DNA of 33,894 nt, taken from NCBI RefSeq assembly GCF_003236305.1, contig NZ_POTX01000037.1, forward strand, positions 1 through 33,894, in the 5' to 3' direction. Below are positions 8,229 through 15,817 of the stretch, piece by piece; the stretch's first letter is position 1, and every line of letters starts with the position of its first letter. The notes beneath the pieces are model-generated. The model did not search any database. It was not told the DNA's origin and was given only the letters and a program-made list of their open reading frames with translations. This DNA is from Micromonospora endophytica (lineage in GTDB: Bacteria > Actinomycetota > Actinomycetes > Mycobacteriales > Micromonosporaceae). A program made the translations under genes and the position numbers.

Positions 8229-8729
8229 ATGTTGCGACGGCGTTGTCGTCCGGTCCCCCTGCTGGCCGGGCTGCTCGTTCTGGTCCTGTCCGCGCTCCTG
8301 TTGCCACCGGCTTCGGCGGCCAGCACCGCCGCAGCCGCCACACCCCGCCCCAGCCGGGTGCCACTCACCGGGCTGCCGGACGGCCGGATGCTGATCGCGG
8401 AGAAGAACGGCACCGTCCGCGCCTACCACCCCGACACCGGCCTGGCGGCCGAGCCGGTGCTCGACCTGACCGCCCGGATCGACACGTCGGGCAACGAGCG
8501 CGGCCTGCTCGGCATCACGCCAGCACCGAACTTCGCCCGGACCGGGATCCTCTACCTGGCGTACACGAGCCTCCCGGCCGGCGCGCTGACCCTGGCGCGA
8601 ATGCCCATCAACGCTCCCGGGCGGCCGTCCCCACTGGCGCTGGCATCCCGATCCGGGCGAAACCCAAGCGACGAGCCCGCTGGAACTACCAGGCGTCGCG
8701 CCGACGACGTGCGCGCTCGAATTCGGTGA
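8229..8729 (+). pseudogene. Truncated PQQ-type sugar (glucose/sorbosone) dehydrogenase
   Basis: The open frame gives 166 aa from ATG 8229 (GAGGAG upstream). A signal peptide (RRR, then PLLAGLLVLVLSALLL, ASA cleavage) is followed by LPDGRMLIAEKNGTVRAY, LDLTARIDTSGNERGLLGI and LYLAYTS. These are the first beta-propeller blades of the glucose/sorbosone dehydrogenase family, which oxidises sugars with PQQ. Members are normally over 350 aa. Here similarity stops near 8620 and the frame runs on as low-complexity Arg/Ser residues into the antisense gene, so catalytic and cofactor sites are missing. It is best read as a 5' fragment left by a deletion or insertion. The stop overlaps the convergent neighbour by 44 bp. 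Confidence 0.75.
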
Positions 8730-9948
8730 CATCCGACAGCCAGGGACCGTGCTGTTCGAGTGCGGCACAGCCGCCGCGGACGAAGGCGCGCACCAGGTTC
8801 CGGTACCCGCCTATGCCGTCGACCAGGCGGTACTCGACCTGGTACTGCGGATCCGACCCGGCTTTCCCGGGTCGCACCGTGGTGATCCGGGCGATGGAGT
8901 CCGCGTAGAAGTGCAGCTGGATCCCCTCGCCCAGTTCCTCGTCCTCGATGGTGAACACTTCGTTGTCCGCTGCCGAGCGAGCGGCGACGAACTCCCAGAA
9001 CTCGGCGGAGGCAGAGCGAGGACCGCCCCGTAGCCACTTCCTTTCCCCGCCCTTGTCATCGGTGAACGACAGGGCCGTCTTTCTCGCACTTTCGCCAAGG
9101 TCAGGATGGCCGTCGGCGGCTGCCTCGTCGTCTTCCACCGGGGCGCTCCGGGAGCGGTCCGCAGCCTCCGAACACATCAGAAAGCTCACCGTACGCACCG
9201 CGTCATCGACGAGTTCGGGGTACGCACGGCGCACGGCCGCCTCGACCGCCGCCGCCAACCGATCCCAGTCGCGCTTGTCCGTGGCCCGGTTTCCCCGCCG
9301 CGGATCGAGGCCGATCCGCATCCCGGCGCACGCCTGCTCAGCGGTGGCGACAACCCGCATGACCTGGGGCAGCAGCGCGGTGTCGACGGCATCGGGCAGC
9401 CGCCTTGGCACCGTCGCGCCGTGCAGATACTGGCCCGTGTACCTCAGAATCTCCGTGTCGAGTGGCCCGAGGACCACTCCGCGCGCGGCGCGACGGCGGT
9501 CCGCACGATGCTTCTCAGCACGTTTCTCGTCCGCCCCCTCCGTCGCCGCGCGCATCGCCTCGCAGACCTGACCGCGCTCAAGTAGATCGAGGTCGGCACC
9601 ATGCGCAACGAGGCGGCTCCGGTCCCACGGGATGCGCCGAAAGAGCGTGTCGACGTCGGCGGGCGAGGAGAGCAGGATCGGGTCCAGGAGCGCGACGGCA
9701 GCGTTCTCGTCGAGCCCGCCCCGGGTTCCGGCGGCGTCGCACAGCGGGAGGATCGCGCTCCACAGCAGCAGGTGTCTCGCCAGGTCCTCCCGGATCACCG
9801 CAAGATGGGCCTCGGAGATCGGGACCGTGAACACCCGAGGCTCATGGTTGGCGTCGGCCCCGGCGGCGAGCATCAGCTTCAGCTCGCCGTCCTCGCGGAT
9901 CACGGTCGGGAGCCAGCCGCTGCCACGGGTAAAGACGTTCACGCCCAC
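8686..9948 (-). CDS. Uncharacterised protein with C-terminal shared domain
   Basis: This is a 420-aa soluble protein from GTG 9948. The RBS is weak, but the start overlaps the upstream gene's stop by 10 bp, indicating coupling. Residues about 1-300 are helical, with an Arg/Lys-rich stretch near 130-150. The last ~105 residues (SAEFWEFVAARS, DNEVFTIEDEELGEG, LVDGIGGYRNLVRAFVRGGCAALEQHGPWLSD) align by eye with the N-terminal part of the product of the gene immediately upstream. I do not recognise a catalytic motif. It resembles uncharacterised actinobacterial DUF proteins, and DUF6357 is a possibility from memory only. No signal peptide or membrane helix is seen. Confidence 0.7.
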   Translation of the reverse strand: MGVNVFTRGSGWLPTVIREDGELKLMLAAGADANHEPRVFTVPISEAHLAVIREDLARHLLLWSAILPLCDAAGTRGGLDENAAVALLDPILLSSPADVDTLFRRIPWDRSRLVAHGADLDLLERGQVCEAMRAATEGADEKRAEKHRADRRRAARGVVLGPLDTEILRYTGQYLHGATVPRRLPDAVDTALLPQVMRVVATAEQACAGMRIGLDPRRGNRATDKRDWDRLAAAVEAAVRRAYPELVDDAVRTVSFLMCSEAADRSRSAPVEDDEAAADGHPDLGESARKTALSFTDDKGGERKWLRGGPRSASAEFWEFVAARSAADNEVFTIEDEELGEGIQLHFYADSIARITTVRPGKAGSDPQYQVEYRLVDGIGGYRNLVRAFVRGGCAALEQHGPWLSDVTEFERARRRRDAW

Positions 9949-10592
9949 CGCGCAATTTCCACGTCGAGGCGCGGGTCGGTGCGCACCCAGACCTCGCCCC
10001 CGGCGGCCTCGGCCGGGGCGTCGACTCGTTCGAGCCCGAGGAATTCGATCAACTGGAGCAGTTCGGCTCGTTCGGCTCGGTCATCGTCGACATCGTGCGA
10101 TTCGAAGAAGACGTAGTACTTGTCGCTCGGGTCGACGATGCCGGAATCTGCCCAGATCCGGGCGACTTCTTCGACTGCCGCGGCTGCCGTCGTGATCGTG
10201 GCGGCGCGGGCGGCACCGCGGCTCTCCGGTGACGCGTCGAGGTCGGAGAGGTCGGGAAACCACTGGCCGAGGTAGTCGAGGCCGGCATATCCGTTCTCGA
10301 AGAACAGCATCGCGCTCGGAAGGTAGCGGTTGCCCCGGTCGACCCGAAGGTGTTCCGACCGAGGTTGGTCCGCATCCTTGATCCGCGAGATCACCCTCTG
10401 CCGGGGCATGAGTATCAATCTCTGCCCCGTCGATCCATCCTCGATGGTGTAGGTGTCAGACTCTCGACCCCGGAAGAACGCAGAGAACGCCATGTATGCC
10501 TCCTGAGGATCACCCACCGAGACTTGTTGGTCGTTGCCATCCCCGACAGCGAAGACGAACTGCTTCGGTCCGGGCGTGTAGGGACGAGCCAT
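9939..10592 (-). CDS. Uncharacterised protein sharing a domain with its neighbour
   Basis: This 217-aa soluble protein is the first gene of a two-gene minus-strand operon. ATG 10592 is chosen because GAAGG lies six bases upstream. The ATG at 10598 abuts that same GAAGG and is unlikely. Residues about 5-110 (FSAFFRGRESDTYTIEDG, then FFENGYAGLDYLGQWFPDLSDL) match the C-terminal domain of the downstream product in order and spacing. The rest is an acidic helical region with YYVFFESHDVDDDRAERAEL. Function is unknown. The pattern suggests two interacting paralogous domains, one standing at an N-terminus and one at a C-terminus. Confidence 0.7.
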   Translation of the reverse strand: MARPYTPGPKQFVFAVGDGNDQQVSVGDPQEAYMAFSAFFRGRESDTYTIEDGSTGQRLILMPRQRVISRIKDADQPRSEHLRVDRGNRYLPSAMLFFENGYAGLDYLGQWFPDLSDLDASPESRGAARAATITTAAAAVEEVARIWADSGIVDPSDKYYVFFESHDVDDDRAERAELLQLIEFLGLERVDAPAEAAGGEVWVRTDPRLDVEIARWA

Positions 10593-10646
10593 CTGCATCC
10601 TTCGTTCACGTGTGGCAGCCCACCGGTGTAGTGGATCAGAGCGGAG

Positions 10647-10787
10647 TCACCAGCATGCCTTGTTCAGCGGCCCCTGCGCAGACCAGCCGTTGTCCTTCCC
10701 AGTGAGCATGTCCCACAACCTCCTGAACTCGTGCGGTGTCTCCGCGTCCGGACGTACGGCCGATTCGTCGGGAGTGAGCAGGTCAGG
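10647..10787 (-). pseudogene. Possible gene remnant next to IS end
   Basis: Read on the minus strand, this stretch encodes a protein-like tail (LLTPDESAVRPDAETPHEFRRLWDML, ending GPLNKACW and a stop at 10647) that joins directly to IS701-like sequence at 10788. The composition looks like real coding sequence, but there is no start. It may be the 3' end of a gene cut by the IS. The family is not recognised and this is a tentative call. The remaining bases 10593-10646 should contain the promoter of the gene starting at 10592. Confidence 0.3.
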
Positions 10788-10893
10788 GCTCTGGTCGATC
10801 CGCAGACGACGCCACCAAGCACGAGCCATGACCAGCCACTACGCCCGACAGGCCCTCGGCGAGCCGTGATCACAATCCCCGGCTGGAGTACTA
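10788..10893 (+). mobile_element. Direct repeat copy 2: right end of an IS701-like element
   Basis: This is a 106-bp copy of 6112-6217 with six mismatches. It encodes the transposase C-terminus (WSIRRRRHQARAMTSHYARQ, stop at 10867-10869) and the terminal repeat ATCCCCGGCTGGAGTA at 10875-10890. The next bases, CTAC at 10891-10894, equal the CTAC that precedes the left terminal repeat at 5755. The left part of this copy is missing. The CTA also supplies the stop codon of the GntR gene. Confidence 0.75.
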
Positions 10894-11136
10894 CCCCTCC
10901 GGGTCTATCAACCAGGCGTCACTGGCGTTCACGTAAATGCCCTTGCCCTGGTGGCGGTAGATCAGGTGGCGAGACTCCAGCCAGACGAGGGCGAACTTGA
11001 TCGTCGTTTCGCTGACCCCGTACGCCTCCCGCAGCTCGAGCAGCGTAGGTAGCTTGCTGTGCGGCTCGCGGGCGCCCGACCGGATCGATGTCTCGATCTC
11101 GTGGGCGATCCTCGCGTAATCAGAGGTCACGGGCAT
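10891..11136 (-). CDS. GntR-family winged-helix regulator (short)
   Basis: This 81-aa protein is almost entirely a GntR-type winged helix: YARIAHEIETSIRSG, then LPTLLELREAYGVSETTIKFAL (recognition helix region) and a wing ending QGKGIYVN. The C-terminal effector domain of larger GntR members is absent, as in the short YtrA/phage-type regulators of actinomycetes. ATG 11136 has AGAAGG about ten bases upstream. Its TAG stop lies in the tetranucleotide flanking the IS701-like end, so the insertion left the stop intact. The target is unknown, and no ABC transporter lies directly downstream. Confidence 0.8.
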   Translation of the reverse strand: MPVTSDYARIAHEIETSIRSGAREPHSKLPTLLELREAYGVSETTIKFALVWLESRHLIYRHQGKGIYVNASDAWLIDPEG

Positions 11137-11220
11137 TTTCGGGTCCTTCTCTTGCGCGGCACCTCCATCTGATCACGACAGCTTCAACACACTCAAGACA
11201 CTGTGGTGCCTAACCCGCAC

Positions 11221-11253
11221 GGGCAGGTGGCCGCTTCCAACGGCCACCTGCCC
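11221..11253. terminator. Perfect 13-bp hairpin
   Basis: GGGCAGGTGGCCG at 11221-11233 pairs perfectly with CGGCCACCTGCCC at 11241-11253 around a 7-nt loop (CTTCCAA). It lies between the divergently read GntR and DivIVA-like genes, so it is not an ordinary end-of-gene terminator for either. It may be a 5'-leader element, a small RNA terminator or a relic. No other feature is evident in 11137-11323. Confidence 0.6.
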
Positions 11254-11323
11254 ACAGTCCCACGCCATTCCGCTGTCCGCCCCGGCCGATAGGTTCCTGC
11301 GGCCACGAGCGAAGGCGAGAGCC

Positions 11324-11689
11324 GTGATCCACCAGGACAGGCAGCAGCGATTGCTGCCTGGACACCGCCGCGCCGCCACATTCGGCCGCCGGCTACGTGG
11401 CCTCGATCCCGACCAGGTGTACGACTTCCTCCAGCAGGTCGCCGACGAACTCGAACGCCTCGGCCGTGAGTTGGACACCGCTACCACCGAGACCACGCGC
11501 ATCCTCCAGCCAGAACTCCTGCCGCGTCCGCCAGCCGTCGAACAGCCGGTGGCCTCGATGAGTGACCAGCGCACGGCTCAAAGTCACCCGCGGCGGCGTG
11601 ACCCGCACGTACCGGGCCGGGGTGAGCGTCGGCCCGCCCGGCTCGGGGTCGATGACCCTCAGCCGGCCGGCCGGCTCCGGACCAGGTAG
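11324..11689 (+). CDS. DivIVA-domain small protein
   Basis: GTG 11324 (GAAGG eight bases upstream) opens a 121-aa frame. Residues about 17-58, TFGRRLRGLDPDQVYDFLQQ then VADELERLGRELDTAT, match the N-terminal membrane-binding/dimerisation segment and following coiled coil of DivIVA-like proteins, which mark curved membranes or poles. After about residue 60 the sequence becomes Pro/Arg-rich and unlike the family, and its last 31 bases overlap the convergent membrane-protein gene. This suggests a frameshift or 3' loss replacing the native C-terminus. The domain is a good call; whether the gene is intact is doubtful. Confidence 0.55.
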   Translation: MIHQDRQQRLLPGHRRAATFGRRLRGLDPDQVYDFLQQVADELERLGRELDTATTETTRILQPELLPRPPAVEQPVASMSDQRTAQSHPRRRDPHVPGRGERRPARLGVDDPQPAGRLRTR

Positions 11690-12852
11690 GCCCGCCACCC
11701 GATCGCCAGGAACAGGACGGCGACGAACAGGCCGTAGTAGCCCAACCCGCTGCACGCGGAGATCACCGCCAGGCCGAACATGGCGAGCACCGTCATCCAG
11801 CCACCGAAGGTGAGGGCAGACCTTCGGACCGCCTGCCGCGGGATGGCGTCGCCGGGTCGGCGACACCACGCGAGGACGACTGCCGCGACGACGGTGGCGA
11901 GGATCGCCGGGGCGAGCAGGAGGAGACCTTCGTCGCCGAGGACGAGCCACGACCAGATCGGCCCCTCGTGGACGGCGAATCCCTGATCGACAATGGCGAG
12001 GTAGTCCCGCATCACGTGGATGATCAGGAAGCTGGAGCTGCCGGCGGCCACGTACGCCAGCAGGGCGAGGAGACTGCTGGCCGCCGCATTGTGCTCGGTT
12101 CGGCGGCTCGCCCAGCCGGTGAAGAGCCAGCCCCACACCATGCCGAGCATTCCGCCGGCCGCGAACCCGACCGGCAGCGCGGCCGACTCGGCCCGGCGGA
12201 CCGAGACCTCGAACCAACCGCCCTCGGCCGGTTCCTCCGAGCGGTAGGAATTGGTGAGGGTCAACACCCAGCCGTCCTTCACCGCGGTCAGGGTCTCTGA
12301 GGTACGCAGATCCGAGTAGCCGGCGTAGTCGGTCGGGCCGAGCCGCCAGCCGGCAGCGGTCAACCGCTCGGCCACCTCGGCGTCGTACCGGCGCAGATCG
12401 GGAATCGGGGTGACGTGGTCGACCTGGTAACTGACCTGGCCGAACTGCGCCTCGCCGTTGCCGTTGACGAAGACCGCGTCGTGGCGTTGCAGCGACGGGA
12501 CCACGGCACCCGGTGTGACCAGCTCGGCGATGCCGGCCATCTCCGTCGCGGTGGGCAACGCCCGGTCGGTTTCGCCGATGAGGCGGGCGGTCAGCGACGC
12601 GGCCACGAAACCGCTGAAGAGCGCGACGACGACGGCGACGGCCACCACCGCCCGGCTGCCCGGCCGTCCCAGCCGGGCCCGCGGCGCGTGGCGGAGCACG
12701 TCGAAGACCTCACGGGCACTCGGCTGGCGGCGACCGGTTTCCTCGGCGGCCATGAGCATCGTGTCGAGCAGTTCGGTCCGGCGCTGCCCCGGCGGATAGG
12801 CCCGGGCGAGGAGACGGTAGCGCCGGTACGACGCGGGCCGGGTGGCGCTCAT
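11659..12852 (-). CDS. PadR-coupled integral membrane protein
   Basis: This 397-aa protein starts at ATG 12852, overlapping the PadR stop by four bases (ATGA). The N-terminal ~60 residues (YRRYRLLARAYPPGQRRTEL) resemble the cytoplasmic prefix found on actinobacterial membrane proteins paired with PadR. One helix follows at about 67-90 (VVAVAVVVALFSGFVAASL), then an extracytoplasmic domain of about 150 residues, and four to five further helices to the C-terminus. No transporter signature is seen. Context says it is controlled by, or works with, the coupled PadR regulator, possibly in envelope stress or export. Its substrate is not known. Confidence 0.7.
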   Translation of the reverse strand: MSATRPASYRRYRLLARAYPPGQRRTELLDTMLMAAEETGRRQPSAREVFDVLRHAPRARLGRPGSRAVVAVAVVVALFSGFVAASLTARLIGETDRALPTATEMAGIAELVTPGAVVPSLQRHDAVFVNGNGEAQFGQVSYQVDHVTPIPDLRRYDAEVAERLTAAGWRLGPTDYAGYSDLRTSETLTAVKDGWVLTLTNSYRSEEPAEGGWFEVSVRRAESAALPVGFAAGGMLGMVWGWLFTGWASRRTEHNAAASSLLALLAYVAAGSSSFLIIHVMRDYLAIVDQGFAVHEGPIWSWLVLGDEGLLLLAPAILATVVAAVVLAWCRRPGDAIPRQAVRRSALTFGGWMTVLAMFGLAVISACSGLGYYGLFVAVLFLAIGWRAYLVRSRPAG

Positions 12853-13190
12853 CCGAACGTCACCGTGGCGGGCCCGGCGGGCGGGCGCAGGGCGTCCAGC
12901 ATTCGGGTCGCGGTTTGCACGTTGCGGCTCAGTCGTTGCGTCTCGGCAGTCAACGCGGCACCGCCCTCGCTGGTGAGCCGGTAGTAGCGGCGTAGCCGCC
13001 CATCGACTGCCTCTTCCCGGTCGACCTCCACCAGACCCTCGGCGGTCAGCCGGTCCAGCGCGGCGTAGAGCGTCGCGGCCAGCAGCCGCGTCTCACCGCC
13101 GGAAAGCTTCGTGACCTGTTGCATCACCCCATATCCGTGCCGTGGCTGATCAACCAGGGCGGTCAGGATCCAGAACGTCGGTTCTCTCAT
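12849..13190 (-). CDS. PadR-family transcriptional regulator
   Basis: This 113-aa regulator starts at ATG 13190 (a GTG at 13202 is also in frame). The N-terminal winged helix reads EPTFWILTALVDQPRHGYGV, LAATLYAALDRLTAEGLVEV and GRLRRYYRLTSEGG, the standard PadR pattern with HGYG and the TLYxxLDRL recognition helix. A short C-terminal dimerisation helix follows. PadR proteins are usually repressors of an adjacent membrane or transport gene, here the coupled gene ending at 11659. It is also divergent from the first eCIS gene and shares its upstream region, so it could influence the injection system (inference). Confidence 0.88.
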   Translation of the reverse strand: MREPTFWILTALVDQPRHGYGVMQQVTKLSGGETRLLAATLYAALDRLTAEGLVEVDREEAVDGRLRRYYRLTSEGGAALTAETQRLSRNVQTATRMLDALRPPAGPATVTFG

Positions 13191-13364
13191 CGGACGTGTC
13201 ACGCGGCTGAATATACAAGTCATTTGACTATAACGCCAGCGAGGCCGGTACGGCAGGTGCCTGAAAGGACATCGATCTCTTCCCCGGTGGGCGTCCCGTC
13301 GGGCGTGTGATCGCGGCGACCCAGGCGGGACGCTCGACTCGATCCCGAGGGACGAGGAGGCGTG
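13191..13364. promoter_or_regulatory. Divergent PadR / eCIS control region with operator candidate
   Basis: An AT-rich island near 13210-13233 contains AGTCA-TT-TGACT (13218-13229), a dyad 28 bp upstream of the PadR start. This is a plausible autoregulatory operator or -10 region for PadR. Nearer the sheath gene, GCGTCCCG (13291-13298) pairs with CGGGACGC (13326-13333), a possible leader hairpin. GAGGAGG before 13361 is the sheath RBS. Confidence 0.5.
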
Positions 13365-14894
13365 ATGCCCAACTACCTGGCGCCGGGTGTGTACGTCGAG
13401 GAGGTGGAGTCCGGCTCCCGCCCGATCGAAGGCGTCGGCACGGCGGTCGCCGCGTTCGTCGGCTTCGCCGCGCAGGGGCCGTTCAACACCCCGACGCTGG
13501 TGACCAACTGGAGCCAGTACTCGCAGATTTTCGGCGAGTTCGCCCCGGACTGCTACCTGGGCCACGCCGTCTACGGGTACTTCATGCAGGGCGGCGGGGC
13601 CGCGTACATCGTGCGGGTCGGTGGCGACCGGGCCGAGGAGGCGTTGCCGGCCGCGTCCGCGCCGGCCGCCGTGCTCGGCACGTACAAGGTGGTCGCCCGG
13701 GCGCTGCCCGAGGGCACCCCGGAGGACGTCAGCGTCGAGGTCGCCGACCCGCCGGAGGGCGCCGGTGAGGACCGGTTCAACCTGGTGGTCAAGCGCGGCG
13801 GACAGGTGGTGGAGACCTTCGAGTCGGTGACCACCAAGCGCGGCAAGGACAACGTGGTGAACGTGGTCCGCGAGCGATCGAAGCTGATCACCATCGAGGA
13901 GGCGGCACCCGCGGGGCAGCTCGCCCGGCCCAGCGGTGGCGAGGTGGCGCTGATCGGCCCCGGTCCGACCTCCGCGCCGGAGAACGTCTCGGCCGACGAG
14001 TACGTGGGCGACGCGGCGGAGCGTACCGGCTTCGGCGGCCTGGAGGCGGTCGACGAGGTGACGATGGTCGCGGTGCCCGACCTGATGGGCGCCTACCAGC
14101 GCGGCGCGATCGACCTGGATTCGGTGAAGACGGTCCAGTCGGCGATGATCGCGCACTGTGAGCTGATGGGTGACCGGATGGCCATCCTGGACCCGCCGCC
14201 CGCGCTCAGCCCGCAGCAGGTCCGGGAATGGCGTACCGACCAGGCCGGCTACGACTCCAAGTACGCCGCGCTCTACTACCCGTGGATCAAGGTGTTCGAC
14301 CCGCTGACCGGCACCAACCGGTTCATGCCGCCTTCCGGGCACCTGGCCGGGGTGTGGGCCCGCAACGACGGGTCGCGAGGAGTGCACAAGGCGCCCGCCA
14401 ACGAGGTGATCCGGGGCGCGGTGGCGCTGGAGACCCAGCTGACCCGGACCGAGCAGGAGCTGCTGAACCCGTTGGGGGTCAACTGTATCCGGGCATTCCC
14501 GGGCCGCGGCATCCTGGTCTGGGGCGCCCGCACCCTCTCCTCCGACCCGGCCTGGCGCTACCTCAACGTGCGGCGGCTCTTCAACTACCTGGAAGAGTCG
14601 ATCCTCAACGGCACCCAGTGGGTCGTCTTCGAGCCCAACGACGACATGCTCTGGGCCAGGATCCGACGCACGGTCAGCGCCTTCCTGGTCAACGAGTGGC
14701 GACGCGGTGCGCTCTTCGGGCTCACCCCCGACGAGGCGTTCTTCGTCAAGTGTGACCGGGAGACCAACCCCGCCGAGAGCATCGACGCCGGCCAGGTGAT
14801 CTGCCAGATCGGTGTCGCGCCGGTCAAACCCGCCGAGTTCGTGATCTTCCAGCTGGCGCAGATGTCCGGTGGCACCAGCCTGGTCAACGAGTAG
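13365..14894 (+). CDS. eCIS contractile sheath protein
   Basis: This 509-aa protein is the phage-tail-sheath homologue (Afp2-4/Pvc2-4 type) that forms the contractile outer tube. The N-terminus has PGVYVEEV at about residues 7-14, the classical sheath start. The middle, about 85-170, is a variable surface insertion (EVADPPEGAGEDRFN region). Residues about 260-505 form the conserved sheath core (YAALYYPWIKVFDP, RRLFNYLEESILNGTQWVVF, QMSGG near the end). ATG 13365 is used with AGGAGG at 13355-13360. The preceding GTG 13362 is too close to that site. It is the first gene of the structural operon. Confidence 0.95.
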   Translation: MPNYLAPGVYVEEVESGSRPIEGVGTAVAAFVGFAAQGPFNTPTLVTNWSQYSQIFGEFAPDCYLGHAVYGYFMQGGGAAYIVRVGGDRAEEALPAASAPAAVLGTYKVVARALPEGTPEDVSVEVADPPEGAGEDRFNLVVKRGGQVVETFESVTTKRGKDNVVNVVRERSKLITIEEAAPAGQLARPSGGEVALIGPGPTSAPENVSADEYVGDAAERTGFGGLEAVDEVTMVAVPDLMGAYQRGAIDLDSVKTVQSAMIAHCELMGDRMAILDPPPALSPQQVREWRTDQAGYDSKYAALYYPWIKVFDPLTGTNRFMPPSGHLAGVWARNDGSRGVHKAPANEVIRGAVALETQLTRTEQELLNPLGVNCIRAFPGRGILVWGARTLSSDPAWRYLNVRRLFNYLEESILNGTQWVVFEPNDDMLWARIRRTVSAFLVNEWRRGALFGLTPDEAFFVKCDRETNPAESIDAGQVICQIGVAPVKPAEFVIFQLAQMSGGTSLVNE

Positions 14895-14919
14895 TCCCCC
14901 GTAGCGTCAGGAGGCAGTC

Positions 14920-15363
14920 GTGCCGCTCCCCGATTTCGACTCCGCCGTCGGCCACTCGTTCGGCCTTGAGGTGGACAGCATCATCATCCGCCAGATCACC
15001 GAGGTCACCGGCCTCAAGATGGAACAAGATGTCATTGAATACAAGTCGAACACCGCCGACGGCAAGTTCGCCATCCGCAAGGCGCCCGGCGCGCCGAAGG
15101 CCGGCGAGGTGACGCTGACCCGGGGCCTGACCGCGGACAACAGCTTCGAGTCATGGATCAAGGATTGCCGGTTCGGCAAGATGGGCCAGGCACGCAAGGG
15201 CGGCGCCATCATCGTCTTCGACTACGAGGGCATCCCGATCAAGCGGTACAAGCTGACAAACGCGTGGCCGAAGTCCCTGGAGATCAGCTCGCTCAAGGCC
15301 GGCGACACCAGCGTGCTCACCGAGAAGCTCGTGGTGACGTACGAGGCGATGGAGGTCGAGTAG
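14920..15363 (+). CDS. eCIS inner tube protein 1
   Basis: This 147-aa protein starts at GTG 14920 with AGGAGG at 14909-14914. It belongs to the T4 gp19-like tube family (Afp1/5 type), whose hexamers stack to form the inner tube propelled by sheath contraction. Family features seen are SAVGHSFGLEVDSI, ITEVTGLKMEQDVIEYK, GEVTLTRGLTADNSFESW and a beta-strand end LTEKLVVTYEAMEVE. The length is normal. A second tube paralogue is encoded at 18894-19331. Confidence 0.93.
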   Translation: MPLPDFDSAVGHSFGLEVDSIIIRQITEVTGLKMEQDVIEYKSNTADGKFAIRKAPGAPKAGEVTLTRGLTADNSFESWIKDCRFGKMGQARKGGAIIVFDYEGIPIKRYKLTNAWPKSLEISSLKAGDTSVLTEKLVVTYEAMEVE

Positions 15364-15367
15364 CCCC

Positions 15368-15817
15368 ATGCGCCGTACGTCGTCCCTCGTCCCACCGCCC
15401 GGCGCCGACGCGGCCGAGGCACCGGCCGTCGCGCCGCGGCGCGAGACGCTGCGCACGGAGTTCCCGTTCGAGCTGCCGCGCGGCTACGTCGACGGCACCG
15501 GCACCGTGCACCGGGACGGGGTGATGCGGCTGGCGACCGCCCGGGACGAGCTGGTGCCGCTGCGCGACGACCGGGTACGCGAGAACCCCGCCTATCTCAC
15601 GGTGGTGCTGCTCAGCCGGGTGATCACCCGGATCGGCACGGTGGTGGACATCCATCCCGGCGTGGTGGAGGACCTGTTCGCCTCCGACCTGGCGTTCCTC
15701 CAGGACATGTACCGGCGGATCAACAGCGAAGGACACACCCGCGCCAGTGTGGTCTGCCCGGAGTGCCAGCACCGCTTCGCCGTCGAACTCGCCGGTGGCC
15801 GCCTGGGGGAATCGTGA
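15368..15817 (+). CDS. Tail-assembly-chaperone-like protein with CPEC motif
   Basis: This 149-aa protein follows tube 1 by 4 bp. Residues about 30-115 (FPFELPRGYVDGTGTVHRDG, LVPLRDDRV, NPAYLTVVLLSRVITRIG, DLFASDLAFLQDMYRRIN) resemble phage tail assembly chaperones of the gp41/E type. The C-terminus has CPECQ, half of a zinc-binding pair, plus HRF. Its position between tube and DUF6760-like genes mirrors the tandem small chaperone genes that precede tape measures in contractile phages. A chaperone role is inferred. Confidence 0.65.
   Translation: MRRTSSLVPPPGADAAEAPAVAPRRETLRTEFPFELPRGYVDGTGTVHRDGVMRLATARDELVPLRDDRVRENPAYLTVVLLSRVITRIGTVVDIHPGVVEDLFASDLAFLQDMYRRINSEGHTRASVVCPECQHRFAVELAGGRLGES

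Noticed and set aside
11393..12217. Minus-strand frame of 274 codons overlapping the membrane protein
   Set aside because: It is another frame of the membrane-protein gene, which has convincing helices and a coupled start.
12849..14387. Long minus-strand frame of 512 codons
   Set aside because: Only its last 113 codons form PadR; the upstream part is antisense to the sheath gene and high-GC frames stay open by chance.
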